This document shows, one piece after another, positions 45,183 through 52,771 of a DNA stretch of 64,000 nucleotides. Under the pieces are notes generated by a model, which was not told the origin of the DNA, did no database searches, and was given only the letters and a program-made list of their open reading frames with translations. Each line of letters opens with the position of its first letter. The stretch's first letter is position 1. Source of the stretch: Novosphingobium sediminis (lineage in GTDB: Bacteria; Pseudomonadota; Alphaproteobacteria; Sphingomonadales; Sphingomonadaceae); contig NZ_BJYR01000002.1 of NCBI RefSeq assembly GCF_007991615.1, positions 1 through 64,000 on the forward strand, in the 5' to 3' direction. The position numbers and the translations under genes are program-made.

Positions 45183-46505
45183 TCAGGGCTTGGGCGCCTC
45201 AGGCAGATAGGCACCCGGCGGCACCGCCGAGGCCACCGGGCTCTCCGAACCGTCTGCCGCCACCGAACTCACGCCAAAGAACCAATCGTCACCGCGCACG
45301 CCCTCAAGCCGCAGATGGGTCTGGTCCGTTTCGGCCACCGGCTTTGCCTCCCAGCCCGGCGCATCGGTCCGCCGCTGCCACACGCGATAGCGCGCCGCGC
45401 CCGGGGCTGCGGTCCAGTCGACATCAGTGAATGTCTGCACCGCCGCCGTCACCTTTGCCACCGGCGGCATCGGCGCGGCAGCCATGGCCGCCAGTGCCCG
45501 CACATTCAGCTTCGTCACCTTGGCGAGGTACGCAAAATCCATCGCCTCGGGCAGATCGCCAAACGGCCGTCCGCTTTCGCTCCGCACATTCTGGTGCTGC
45601 CGCTCATAATTCTCGACCGCCACGGTAAAGCGGACCGCCGGATAGCCCAGCGCCTGAAACGGCAGATGATCCCCGCCGCGCCCCATGCGATCCGCGCGCC
45701 AGACCTGCCGCACGGCAAGGCCATCATCGCCCAGCCCTGCCAGCCATCGCGAAAGATTGCGCGAAGGGCTGTCGTTCTCGCCGCCGATGGACCGCAAGGC
45801 ATCGCGCGCCCGCTCGCTCGCATCGTCGCGCGGCCCTTCGGAGAACACGCGCACATGTGCATCGTCGACCAGTCCGTCCGATCCGCGCGAATTGCCGACG
45901 ATATCGTTGTTGAGCACGGCCTTCACCGTCCACCCCTGCGCCTTCGCATAGTCGGCCAGCAGCTTGCCGCCGTAGAGCCCCTGCTCCTCGCCCGAGAGCA
46001 CGGCATAGACGATCGTCCCGGCAAACTTCTGCTTCGAAAGCACCCGCGCCGCTTCCAGCACGAGCGCCGTGCCGGAGCCATCGTCGTTCGCCCCCGGCGC
46101 AACACCCACAGCGTCCATGGCATCGGAATTGCGGCTGTCGATGTGCCCCTGCACGATCACGACTTCATTGGGCCGCACAGTCCCGCGCTGGATTGCCACG
46201 ACATCTACAAGCCGCGTTACCACCGGCACGCGCTCGCCCTGCACGGTGGTTTCTGGCAGCACCACGTCAAGGCAGCCGCCGCACGCCGCGCCGGTCTTGC
46301 GGAACTCGGCTTCCGCCCACTTGCGCGCTGCGCCGATCCCGCGCTTGGGATCATCCTGCGAAGACAGCGTGTGGCGCGTGCCAAACGCCACAAGGCGCGC
46401 AACATCGGCTTCAAGGCGGGCCTGCGTGACGCCGTCGTCCGACGCGGCAAAGGCTACGGTTGGCAAGGCAAGGGCGAGCAGCGGGAGCGCTAGAATCGTC
46501 TTCAT
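45183..46505 (-). CDS. Secreted M28-family zinc aminopeptidase
   Basis: A 440-residue exported peptidase: signal peptide (MKTILALPLLALALPTVAFA), then an M28 domain with the two-zinc site in VQGHIDSR, APGANDDGSG, LSGEEQGLYGG and the late GGDHLPF. A C-terminal fibronectin-III-like domain (about residues 345-430) follows, whose usual role is substrate or surface binding. It releases N-terminal amino acids from peptides in the periplasm or outside the cell. ATG 46505 is set by the signal peptide. It follows proS on the same strand after 52 bases but is probably independent. Confidence 0.9.
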   Translation of the reverse strand: MKTILALPLLALALPTVAFAASDDGVTQARLEADVARLVAFGTRHTLSSQDDPKRGIGAARKWAEAEFRKTGAACGGCLDVVLPETTVQGERVPVVTRLVDVVAIQRGTVRPNEVVIVQGHIDSRNSDAMDAVGVAPGANDDGSGTALVLEAARVLSKQKFAGTIVYAVLSGEEQGLYGGKLLADYAKAQGWTVKAVLNNDIVGNSRGSDGLVDDAHVRVFSEGPRDDASERARDALRSIGGENDSPSRNLSRWLAGLGDDGLAVRQVWRADRMGRGGDHLPFQALGYPAVRFTVAVENYERQHQNVRSESGRPFGDLPEAMDFAYLAKVTKLNVRALAAMAAAPMPPVAKVTAAVQTFTDVDWTAAPGAARYRVWQRRTDAPGWEAKPVAETDQTHLRLEGVRGDDWFFGVSSVAADGSESPVASAVPPGAYLPEAPKP

Positions 46506-46557
46506 GCGCAAACCCTTACCCCAACTTCGAATGAAGTCGAGGCACCCGCCCCAAGGT

Positions 46558-48108
46558 TCAGTACGCCCGCGCCACCAGAATGCGCTCGACCGCCGGTTCG
46601 CCGGTGAAAGGGCACAGCCCTTCCGCCGGCGCCGCATCCATCGGCGTGTTGCGGATCGTCAGCTTGAGCGCCTTCAACTGCTCCACCACCTTGTCGAGCG
46701 CGGCGCCCGTCGGCCGCGACCAGCACAGCTCGACCCAGCCCGGAAATGCCTTGTCCTCGGCAAAGTAAGCCGCAAGGCCATCGAGATCGCTGATCCCACG
46801 CTCGATCTGCGCATCGCGCCGCTCGCGGGCTTCTTCATGCAGCGCGGTCTGGATCGCTTCCAGCTCAGCCGCTGCGCTGGCGACGAAATCGTCCTGCGCC
46901 ATACCGACGAAATTGGCCTTGCCATCCTCGCGCCACAGCTTGTCGCGGCGCAACACGGAAACCTGGCCGCCCTCGGCATCGCGCCCGCCGATCTCGAGGA
47001 TCAGCGGCACGCCCTTCTTCACCCAGCCCCAGCGCTTGGCGGTTGCCTTGCCCGGACGCTTGTCGAGCAGCACGCGCACCTTCTCGTCGAACACCGAAAG
47101 CTTGGCCAGCTTCGCGCGCAGTTGCGCGCAGTATTCGAGCAGCGCGGCATCGCCATCATTGTCGCGCAGCATCGGCAGGATCACGATCTGCTGCGGCGCG
47201 ATCTGCGGCGGCGTGCGCAGGCCGTCGTCATCGCCATGCGTCATGATGACACCACCGATCATGCGAGTGGAAACGCCCCAGCTCGTCGTATGGCACAGCG
47301 TCTGCTGGCCTTCCTTGTCCTGATAGCGGATCCCAGCGGCTTCCGAGAACGTCGTGCCAAGATAGTGCGAAGTGCCGGCCTGCAGCGCCTTGCCGTCCTG
47401 CATCATCGCCTCGATCGAGAATGTCTCGACCGCACCGGGGAAACGCTCGTTCTCGGGCTTGGGCCCCGCAACGACCGGCATTGCCAGCACGTCTTCGGCA
47501 AAGCTGCGGTACATTTCCAGCGCGCGCAGCGTCTCGACCATTGCGTCGGCCTCGTCGGCGTGGGCCGTGTGGCCTTCCTGCCAGAGGAACTCACTCGTGC
47601 GCAGGAACATGCGCGTGCGCATCTCCCAGCGCACCACGTTGGCCCACTGGTTGGTGAGCAGCGGCAGATCGCGCCACGACTGGATCCAGCGCGCCATGGC
47701 CGCGCCGATCACCGTTTCGGACGTCGGCCGCACGATCAGAGGCTCTTCAAGCTTCGCCTCGGGATCAGGCACCAGCCCGCCCTTGCCATCGCCGATCAGA
47801 CGGTGATGCGTGACGACCGCCATTTCCTTGGCAAAGCCCTCGACGTGCTCGGCCTCACGCGTGAAGTACGAAAGCGGGATGAACAGCGGGAAATAGCAGT
47901 TTTCGACGCCCGCTTCCTTGATGCGTTCGTCCATCAGCTTCTGGATGCGTTCCCAGATGCCATAGCCCCACGGCTTGATGACCATGCAGCCGCGCACGCC
48001 CGATTCCTCGGCGAGTTCGGCCTCGGCGATCACCGCCTGATACCACTGGGCGAAATCCTCCTGCCGCGTAATGGGCAGGGCGTGCTTGATCGTTGCGTTC
48101 TTGGTCAT
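46558..48108 (-). CDS. proS: Prolyl-tRNA synthetase, archaeal/eukaryotic type
   Basis: A 516-residue class II synthetase that charges tRNA-Pro. It lacks the large editing insertion of the standard bacterial enzyme. The motifs KPWGYGIWERIQKLMDE, RPTSETVIGAAMARWIQSWRDLP, RTRMFLRTSEFLWQEGHTAH and the C-terminal domain ending in a Tyr residue (LVARAY) are those of the archaeal/eukaryotic-type ProRS. Motif 3-like THGDDDGLRTPP is complete. Since no editing domain is present, a separate Ala-tRNA-Pro deacylase (ProX/YbaK type) may exist elsewhere. It is preceded by a palindrome-rich intergenic stretch after phaR. Confidence 0.94.
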   Translation of the reverse strand: MTKNATIKHALPITRQEDFAQWYQAVIAEAELAEESGVRGCMVIKPWGYGIWERIQKLMDERIKEAGVENCYFPLFIPLSYFTREAEHVEGFAKEMAVVTHHRLIGDGKGGLVPDPEAKLEEPLIVRPTSETVIGAAMARWIQSWRDLPLLTNQWANVVRWEMRTRMFLRTSEFLWQEGHTAHADEADAMVETLRALEMYRSFAEDVLAMPVVAGPKPENERFPGAVETFSIEAMMQDGKALQAGTSHYLGTTFSEAAGIRYQDKEGQQTLCHTTSWGVSTRMIGGVIMTHGDDDGLRTPPQIAPQQIVILPMLRDNDGDAALLEYCAQLRAKLAKLSVFDEKVRVLLDKRPGKATAKRWGWVKKGVPLILEIGGRDAEGGQVSVLRRDKLWREDGKANFVGMAQDDFVASAAAELEAIQTALHEEARERRDAQIERGISDLDGLAAYFAEDKAFPGWVELCWSRPTGAALDKVVEQLKALKLTIRNTPMDAAPAEGLCPFTGEPAVERILVARAY

Positions 48109-48122
48109 GCGGCGCGGTTAGA

Positions 48123-48165
48123 GCGATTTCGAGCGAAATGGAACATTTCGCGGCTCGGAAATCGC
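48123..48165. repeat. Imperfect palindrome upstream of proS
   Basis: GCGATTTC (48123-48130) pairs with GAAATCGC (48158-48165), and the inner CGAAATG (48134-48140) pairs with CATTTCG (48144-48150) around GAA. A GAG/CTC pairing links the two. It stands 14 bases before the proS start. It could fold in the proS leader RNA. The core AGCGATTTCGAGCGAAATGG looks like a dispersed palindrome of alphaproteobacterial genomes; only this one copy is in the window. Confidence 0.65.
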
Positions 48166-48186
48166 GATTAACTGAGAAATCCGGCA

Positions 48187-48230
48187 AAGGTTCTTCGGGC
48201 AATCCTCGTCAGAGCGATTGCCCGAACCTT
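48187..48230 (-). terminator. Probable terminator of phaR
   Basis: On the minus strand a stem forms from GGTTCGGGCAATC and GATTGCCCGAAGAACC, with a two-base bulge and an 11-base loop. It begins three bases after the phaR stop codon and is followed by only TTTGCC, so the T-run is weak. The position supports termination or strong attenuation between phaR and proS. Confidence 0.6.
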
Positions 48231-48232
48231 GC

Positions 48233-48793
48233 TCAGCCCGCGAGCTGATCCAGCTTTTTCTGCATGTCCGCCATCTGCTTGCGCAGCACGGCAAGCTCGT
48301 CGTCGGCCGGCGCGGAGGCGGCCTTTTCGGCCTCGGCCGCCTGCACGGCACCGGGGACGAAAGCAGCGGTCGCCGCCTTGAACAGCTCCATGTTGCGCTG
48401 CGCGATCTGCGCCAGCGGGTTCGCGCCGATGCTGTCCTCGATCGCCTTGCGCAGCTTCGCCTGGTTCTCGCGGAAGTGCTCCATCGAGGCTTCCAGATAG
48501 CCCGGAAGAAGCGCCTGCATCGAATTTCCGTACATCGAGATCAACTGGCGAAGGAAGTTCGTCGGCAGCATTTGCTCGCCGCTCGCCTCTTCTTCCATGA
48601 TGATCTGGGTAAGGATCGTGTGCGTCAAGTCGGCGCCTGTCTTGGCGTCCAAAACCTTGAATTCGATGTTTTCCTTCACCATCTGCGCGAGATGATCGAG
48701 CGTGATGTAGCTAGACGTCCGCGTGTTATAGAGCCGCCGGTTGGCGTACTTCTTGATGATGACGGTATCGCCGTCCTTCGCTGCGTTTGCCAT
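48233..48793 (-). CDS. phaR: Polyhydroxyalkanoate synthesis repressor PhaR
   Basis: A 186-residue DNA- and polymer-binding repressor that controls phasin and PHA genes. The N-terminal PHB_acc_N domain (VIIKKYANRRLYNTRTSSYITLDHLAQMV, residues 11-39) and the PHB_acc repeat region (DLTHTILTQIIMEEE, LPTNFLRQLISMYGNSMQALLPGYLEASM) are clear. The C-terminus is an Ala/Glu-rich helix with coiled-coil character (LAVLRKQMADMQKKLDQLAG). No pha biosynthetic genes are in the window. Upstream DNA is AT-rich and contains the palindrome TGCTTTTAGCA, a possible self-operator. Confidence 0.95.
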   Translation of the reverse strand: MANAAKDGDTVIIKKYANRRLYNTRTSSYITLDHLAQMVKENIEFKVLDAKTGADLTHTILTQIIMEEEASGEQMLPTNFLRQLISMYGNSMQALLPGYLEASMEHFRENQAKLRKAIEDSIGANPLAQIAQRNMELFKAATAAFVPGAVQAAEAEKAASAPADDELAVLRKQMADMQKKLDQLAG

Positions 48794-48824
48794 TTTTTTG
48801 TGCGCCCTGCTGGGTTTATGCGAA

Positions 48825-48835
48825 TGCTTTTAGCA
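48825..48835. promoter_or_regulatory. Possible PhaR operator
   Basis: The near-palindrome TGCTTTTAGCA lies 32 bases before the phaR start in AT-rich DNA. PhaR of Paracoccus is known to bind TGC/GCA-containing half sites and to repress its own gene. The match is short and could be chance. Confidence 0.25.
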
Positions 48836-48881
48836 GATGCGGTATGTGCAGCGCAATAAATCTTGGACGAATAACAACAAT

Positions 48882-49937
48882 TCATCCAGCGCGGTCGTAT
48901 CTCCTGCCGAGCAGCGTGAGCAGTTCGTACTGCGACAATCCGCTCGCCGCCGAAGCCTCCGGCAGCGCGTAATCGAGCCCCAACCAATCGCCTTCCCCGC
49001 AGTTTTCTGCGGCTGAAAGGTCGATAATCGTCATGTCCATGGAAACGCGCCCCAACACCGGAAGTTGCTGGCCCTGCCACAGCACCTGCCCGCGGTCCGA
49101 CCAGCAGCGCAGGTAACCATCAGCGTAACCCACAGAAATAACGCCGACGCGCATCGCAGCAGGAGCGGTAAAGGTCGCGTTGTAGCCGACCGAGTCGCCG
49201 CGCGCGAGTTCGCGCACCTGGATCACCGCAGCCTCGGGATATGCGACCTGCGTGATCCGCTCGGCGAGCTCGCCGCGCGGCACGCCGCCATAGAGCGCAA
49301 GGCCGGGACGAGTCAGATCGAAGTGGTAATCGCTGCCAAGCGCGATTCCGGCGCTGTTGCACAGGCTGAAGCGCTGCGCATGTACTGCAACCCTGACCTC
49401 GCGAAAACGCGCAAGCTGCGCGGCATTCTGCGCACAATCCTCATCAGCGCTGGCGAGATGGCTGAGGCACGTCTCGATCTCCAGCATACCGACTTCCGGC
49501 GCGCCAATCTCCGCCAGCGGCAGGCCGAGCCGGCTCATCCCGGTATCGATCATGAGGTCGCAGGCGCCGCCCCCCATTGCCAGCCACCGCCGCACTTGCG
49601 GCAGCGAATTGAGCACCGGGCGCACCCCGAGTGCACGCGCATAAGCGGCCTCTGCATCGGTCATCGGTCCGTGAAGCACCGAGACCTGCCCGGCAGGAAC
49701 ATGCCGCACGGCCCCGGCCGCTTCCTGCCAGTGCGCCACGAACCAGTCCCGGCACCCCGCCGCCGCCAGCACCGGCACGGCGGCATCGACGCCGAGCCCG
49801 TAGCAATCCGCCTTGATCGCCGCCCCCGCCCGCGCCGCGCCCGAGAGCGCATCAAGCGCAGTCCAGTTCGCCGCGAGCGCCGCGCGATCAACGCGCAGCC
49901 GCAGCGCGGCTGGGGGAAGCGGCGCAGCTTCAGTCAT
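48882..49937 (-). CDS. alr: Alanine racemase
   Basis: A 351-residue PLP enzyme that makes D-alanine for peptidoglycan. The PLP lysine is Lys42 in AIKADCYGLG, and the second-face tyrosine is in GDSVGYNATF. The barrel motifs DLMIDTGMSRLG and LTRPGLALYGG and the C-terminal VSMDMTIIDLS are normal. ATG 49937 gives MTEAAPLPPAALRL; it overlaps the stop of the upstream MFS gene by eight bases, so it is translated from the same message. The PLP-loop cysteine (usually alanine) is unusual but not disabling. Confidence 0.93.
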   Translation of the reverse strand: MTEAAPLPPAALRLRVDRAALAANWTALDALSGAARAGAAIKADCYGLGVDAAVPVLAAAGCRDWFVAHWQEAAGAVRHVPAGQVSVLHGPMTDAEAAYARALGVRPVLNSLPQVRRWLAMGGGACDLMIDTGMSRLGLPLAEIGAPEVGMLEIETCLSHLASADEDCAQNAAQLARFREVRVAVHAQRFSLCNSAGIALGSDYHFDLTRPGLALYGGVPRGELAERITQVAYPEAAVIQVRELARGDSVGYNATFTAPAAMRVGVISVGYADGYLRCWSDRGQVLWQGQQLPVLGRVSMDMTIIDLSAAENCGEGDWLGLDYALPEASAASGLSQYELLTLLGRRYDRAG

Positions 49938-51555
49938 CGCCGTGGGCAAAGTCCTTCGGCGGTCCGCCCTTGAGGCCCCAGAGCGAGACCACGAAGGCCA
50001 CGGCAACCACGACCCACGTGTACCACAGTCCGGCATAGGGATCGCCGGTCTTTGCGACGATCAGCGCCGAGATCAGCGGCAGGAACCCGCCGAGATAGCC
50101 GGTGCCGATATGATAGGGGATCGACATCGAGCTGTAGCGGATCCGCGCCGGGAACATCTCCGAAAGCACGGCAGCCACCGGCCCATAGGTTGCACCGGTC
50201 AGCGCCATCAGCACAACGAGGCCGAACACAATGATCGCAGAGCGGCCAAAGTCCGGTTTGACCTTGGCAAAATCATACCCGGCGCTGGTCAGCGTGGCCT
50301 GCAGCACCTTGCCGCGCGCCGCACTCTTTTCGGCCCAGGGGTAATCGCCGAGCGAGGCCGCATCGCTACCGATGGTCATCGCCAGCGCGGGCCCCTCGTG
50401 CAGCGAATAGCGCACGCCCGAGGCGGAGAGGTCGGCGAGCAACTTGCCGCAATTCGTCGCCTGCTCGGCGGCAAACGGATTGTACCCGCAATCGGGGCCG
50501 CTCACGACAACCGGTTCGCGCCGCGCCATTTCGGCAAGCCCGGGATTGGCGGCATTGCCGATCATCCAGAAGATCGGGAACACCAGCACCAGCATCGCGA
50601 CATAGCCCAGCACGATCGGCAGCTTGCGCCCCACCTTGTCGGAGATATGGCCGAATACCACGCTGAACGGCATGCCGAGCACGCAGGCGAGGCCCACGAG
50701 CAGTTCGGCCGTCATGTCATCCACCCGCATTGGTCCCTTGAGGAACGACAGCCCGGTGAACATCGAGGTGTAGAAGATCACCGTCAGGCCCGCCGCCACG
50801 CCGAACAGCGCGATGAACAGCCGCTTGCCGTTGCCCGGGTAAGTCAGGCTCTCGACGAAGGGATTGCCGGCGATCTCGCCGCTTTCCTTCATCGCCTTGA
50901 ACACCGGGCTTTCCGACAGCTTGAGCCGCATCCACAGCGAAACGGCGAGCAGCAACAAGCTCAGCAGGAACGGCACGCGCCAGCCCCATGCCTCCCACAC
51001 GTCCTTGCTCATCGCCCCCTTGCACAGCAGGACCACGGCAAGGCTCAGCACGAAGCCGCCCACCACGCTCGACTGGATGAAGCTGGTGAAGAACCCGCGC
51101 CGCGCTGGCGCCGCGTGTTCCGACACATAGACCGCCGCGCCGCCATACTCCCCGCCCAGCGCAAGGCCCTGCAGCACGCGCAGCAGGATGACGAGCGCGG
51201 GCGCGGCATAGCCGATCTGCGACGCAGGCGGGATCAGGCCGACGCCCGCCGTCGCGATGCCCATCAGCGTAACGGTAACAAGGAAGGTATACTTGCGCCC
51301 GAGCCGGTCGCCGAGATAGCCGAACAGGACGGCGCCAAGCGGCCGGAACCCGAAGCCCACCGCGAAGACCAGCCAGAACAGCAGCATCTCCAGCGTGGCA
51401 TTGCCGGTCGGGAAAAAGGCCTTGGAAAGGATCGCGCCAAGCGTGCCGTAGATGAAGAAATCGTACCATTCGAACACGGTGCCGACCGAAGATGCCGCCA
51501 CCACAAGGCGGATTTCCGCCGCAGTTGGTTCGGGTGCGCCATTCACCTCATGCAT
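49930..51555 (-). CDS. MFS transporter of the metabolite:H+ symporter (MHS) type with large extracytoplasmic loop
   Basis: A 541-residue twelve-helix transporter. The MHS signatures are present: SVGTVFEWYDFFIYG near residues 23-37, GDRLGRKYTF between helices 2 and 3, GLALGGEYGGAAVYVSEHAPARRG-type loop, and GHISDKVGRK. Family members import dicarboxylates, shikimate, proline or betaine with protons. Between the ninth and tenth helices there is an insert of about 100 residues (334-438) with two cysteines (356, 369), on the periplasmic side by topology. ATG 51555 is the best start; the frame continues upstream without homology. Overlaps alr by eight bases. Confidence 0.9.
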   Translation of the reverse strand: MHEVNGAPEPTAAEIRLVVAASSVGTVFEWYDFFIYGTLGAILSKAFFPTGNATLEMLLFWLVFAVGFGFRPLGAVLFGYLGDRLGRKYTFLVTVTLMGIATAGVGLIPPASQIGYAAPALVILLRVLQGLALGGEYGGAAVYVSEHAAPARRGFFTSFIQSSVVGGFVLSLAVVLLCKGAMSKDVWEAWGWRVPFLLSLLLLAVSLWMRLKLSESPVFKAMKESGEIAGNPFVESLTYPGNGKRLFIALFGVAAGLTVIFYTSMFTGLSFLKGPMRVDDMTAELLVGLACVLGMPFSVVFGHISDKVGRKLPIVLGYVAMLVLVFPIFWMIGNAANPGLAEMARREPVVVSGPDCGYNPFAAEQATNCGKLLADLSASGVRYSLHEGPALAMTIGSDAASLGDYPWAEKSAARGKVLQATLTSAGYDFAKVKPDFGRSAIIVFGLVVLMALTGATYGPVAAVLSEMFPARIRYSSMSIPYHIGTGYLGGFLPLISALIVAKTGDPYAGLWYTWVVVAVAFVVSLWGLKGGPPKDFAHGDD

Positions 51556-51707
51556 GCCCAGATTTTTCCCATCCCCTGGCCGGCGGGCTTTGATCCGTCC
51601 GGCACATTCCCTCGAGACGGCGGCTGTAGCGAAGCAAAGTGCGCCGGGAAAGTGCATGGAGACAAAGAAATACGCCCCCTATCATCATTCCGAGGACAAG
51701 GCGCGGA

Positions 51708-52139
51708 TCACCCCATCGCGGCGAGCGCCGCATCCCATGCCAGCATGATCGCATCATGCCGCGCCGGATAGCCGAGCGCCGGCTCGACCAGGGCGATCCC
51801 CGGCCATTCCGGCATTGCGCCCTCGCCCGCCAACCACTCGGCCAGCGCGGTGCGGGCTGCCGCGACCTTGCTGCGCGTCTGACCTTTCGCTGCATTGGCA
51901 AATGCATAGGCCGCCGCTTGCCCGATCGCGCAGGCATGGGCGCGCAGGCCCAGCGCGTCGATACGTCCCTCGCCATCGAGGGACAGCCCCAGCGACAGCG
52001 TGCTGCCACAGCGCCGCGAACGCGCATCTCCCTTCAGCGGCAGGCCATCATCCCACGCAAAGTTCGCGAGCGCGGTCGCCGCACCAAGGATTTCCGGGGT
52101 GTAGAGCGTGCGAGCCGGGCGCACCGTTTGCGCCGTCAT
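51708..52139 (-). CDS. IscU/NifU-like Fe-S scaffold protein lacking the third cysteine
   Basis: A 143-residue protein of the IscU/NifU N-terminal fold. Two cluster-ligand positions are kept, Cys44 (SRRCGSTL) and Cys70 (HACAIGQAAA), but the third, which lies in a Cys-x-x-x-x-W segment in IscU, is absent: the matching stretch reads ARHDAIMLAWDAAL. It may be a degenerate scaffold or a cluster-transfer accessory. Its ATG overlaps the cvpA stop in ATGA. No other isc or suf gene is in the window. Confidence 0.82.
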   Translation of the reverse strand: MTAQTVRPARTLYTPEILGAATALANFAWDDGLPLKGDARSRRCGSTLSLGLSLDGEGRIDALGLRAHACAIGQAAAYAFANAAKGQTRSKVAAARTALAEWLAGEGAMPEWPGIALVEPALGYPARHDAIMLAWDAALAAMG

Positions 52140-52759
52140 TCGCCGTTCGCCGCCTTGCTGATCCGGCGCTGGAGTTCCCGGCGCGCTGCCTTCTTCGCAG
52201 CATCGCGGGTCGCTTTCTCCAGCGCGTTGTCCTTGTCCGCCTCGGCTTGCTTTGCAGCCTTGGCGGCTTCATCACGGCGCTGGTCGAGCACGGTCATCAG
52301 TTCCTCGCTCGCCGCATTGAGGAACGGATAGGTCCGCGCGGCGGAAATCCACGTCGGGCGCCCATCGACGCCCCACACGATGTCATAGCCAAACACCAGC
52401 AGCGAGAAGCCGAGGACCATGATGACAAAGCCCTTGATCGCGCCAAACCCGAAGCCAAGCACGCGGTCGATCGGCCCCAGCACTGAATTGCGGCTTGCGC
52501 TCCCGACCGAGGCGGCAATCATCTTGGCGGTGAAATAGGGCACAATGGTCAGGATGCCGAAGGCCAGCACCCCGGCGCCGGTCTCGTTCTTGAGATGCGG
52601 CGTCAGCCACAGCGTCAGCGGCTCGTGACCGTAGCGCACGGCAAACAGCCCGACGCACCACGCCAGTAGCGAGAGCACTTCCTCGACAAAGCCGCGAAAG
52701 AACCCGCCGATCGCGCAAACCGCAACGATCAGGAAAACAACATAATCGAAGCCGGTCAT
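52136..52759 (-). CDS. cvpA: CvpA family membrane protein
   Basis: A 207-residue inner-membrane protein with four hydrophobic helices in the first about 125 residues (starting FDYVVFLIVAVCAIGGFFRGFVEEVLSL) and a charged cytoplasmic C-terminus rich in Asp, Lys and Arg. It matches the CvpA/colicin V production family (PF02674), first seen as needed for colicin V export and later linked to envelope homeostasis. It starts 12 bases after radA and overlaps the IscU-like gene by four bases, so the three form one transcript. Confidence 0.92.
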   Translation of the reverse strand: MTGFDYVVFLIVAVCAIGGFFRGFVEEVLSLLAWCVGLFAVRYGHEPLTLWLTPHLKNETGAGVLAFGILTIVPYFTAKMIAASVGSASRNSVLGPIDRVLGFGFGAIKGFVIMVLGFSLLVFGYDIVWGVDGRPTWISAARTYPFLNAASEELMTVLDQRRDEAAKAAKQAEADKDNALEKATRDAAKKAARRELQRRISKAANGE

Positions 52760-52771
52760 AGGCGCTGAAAT

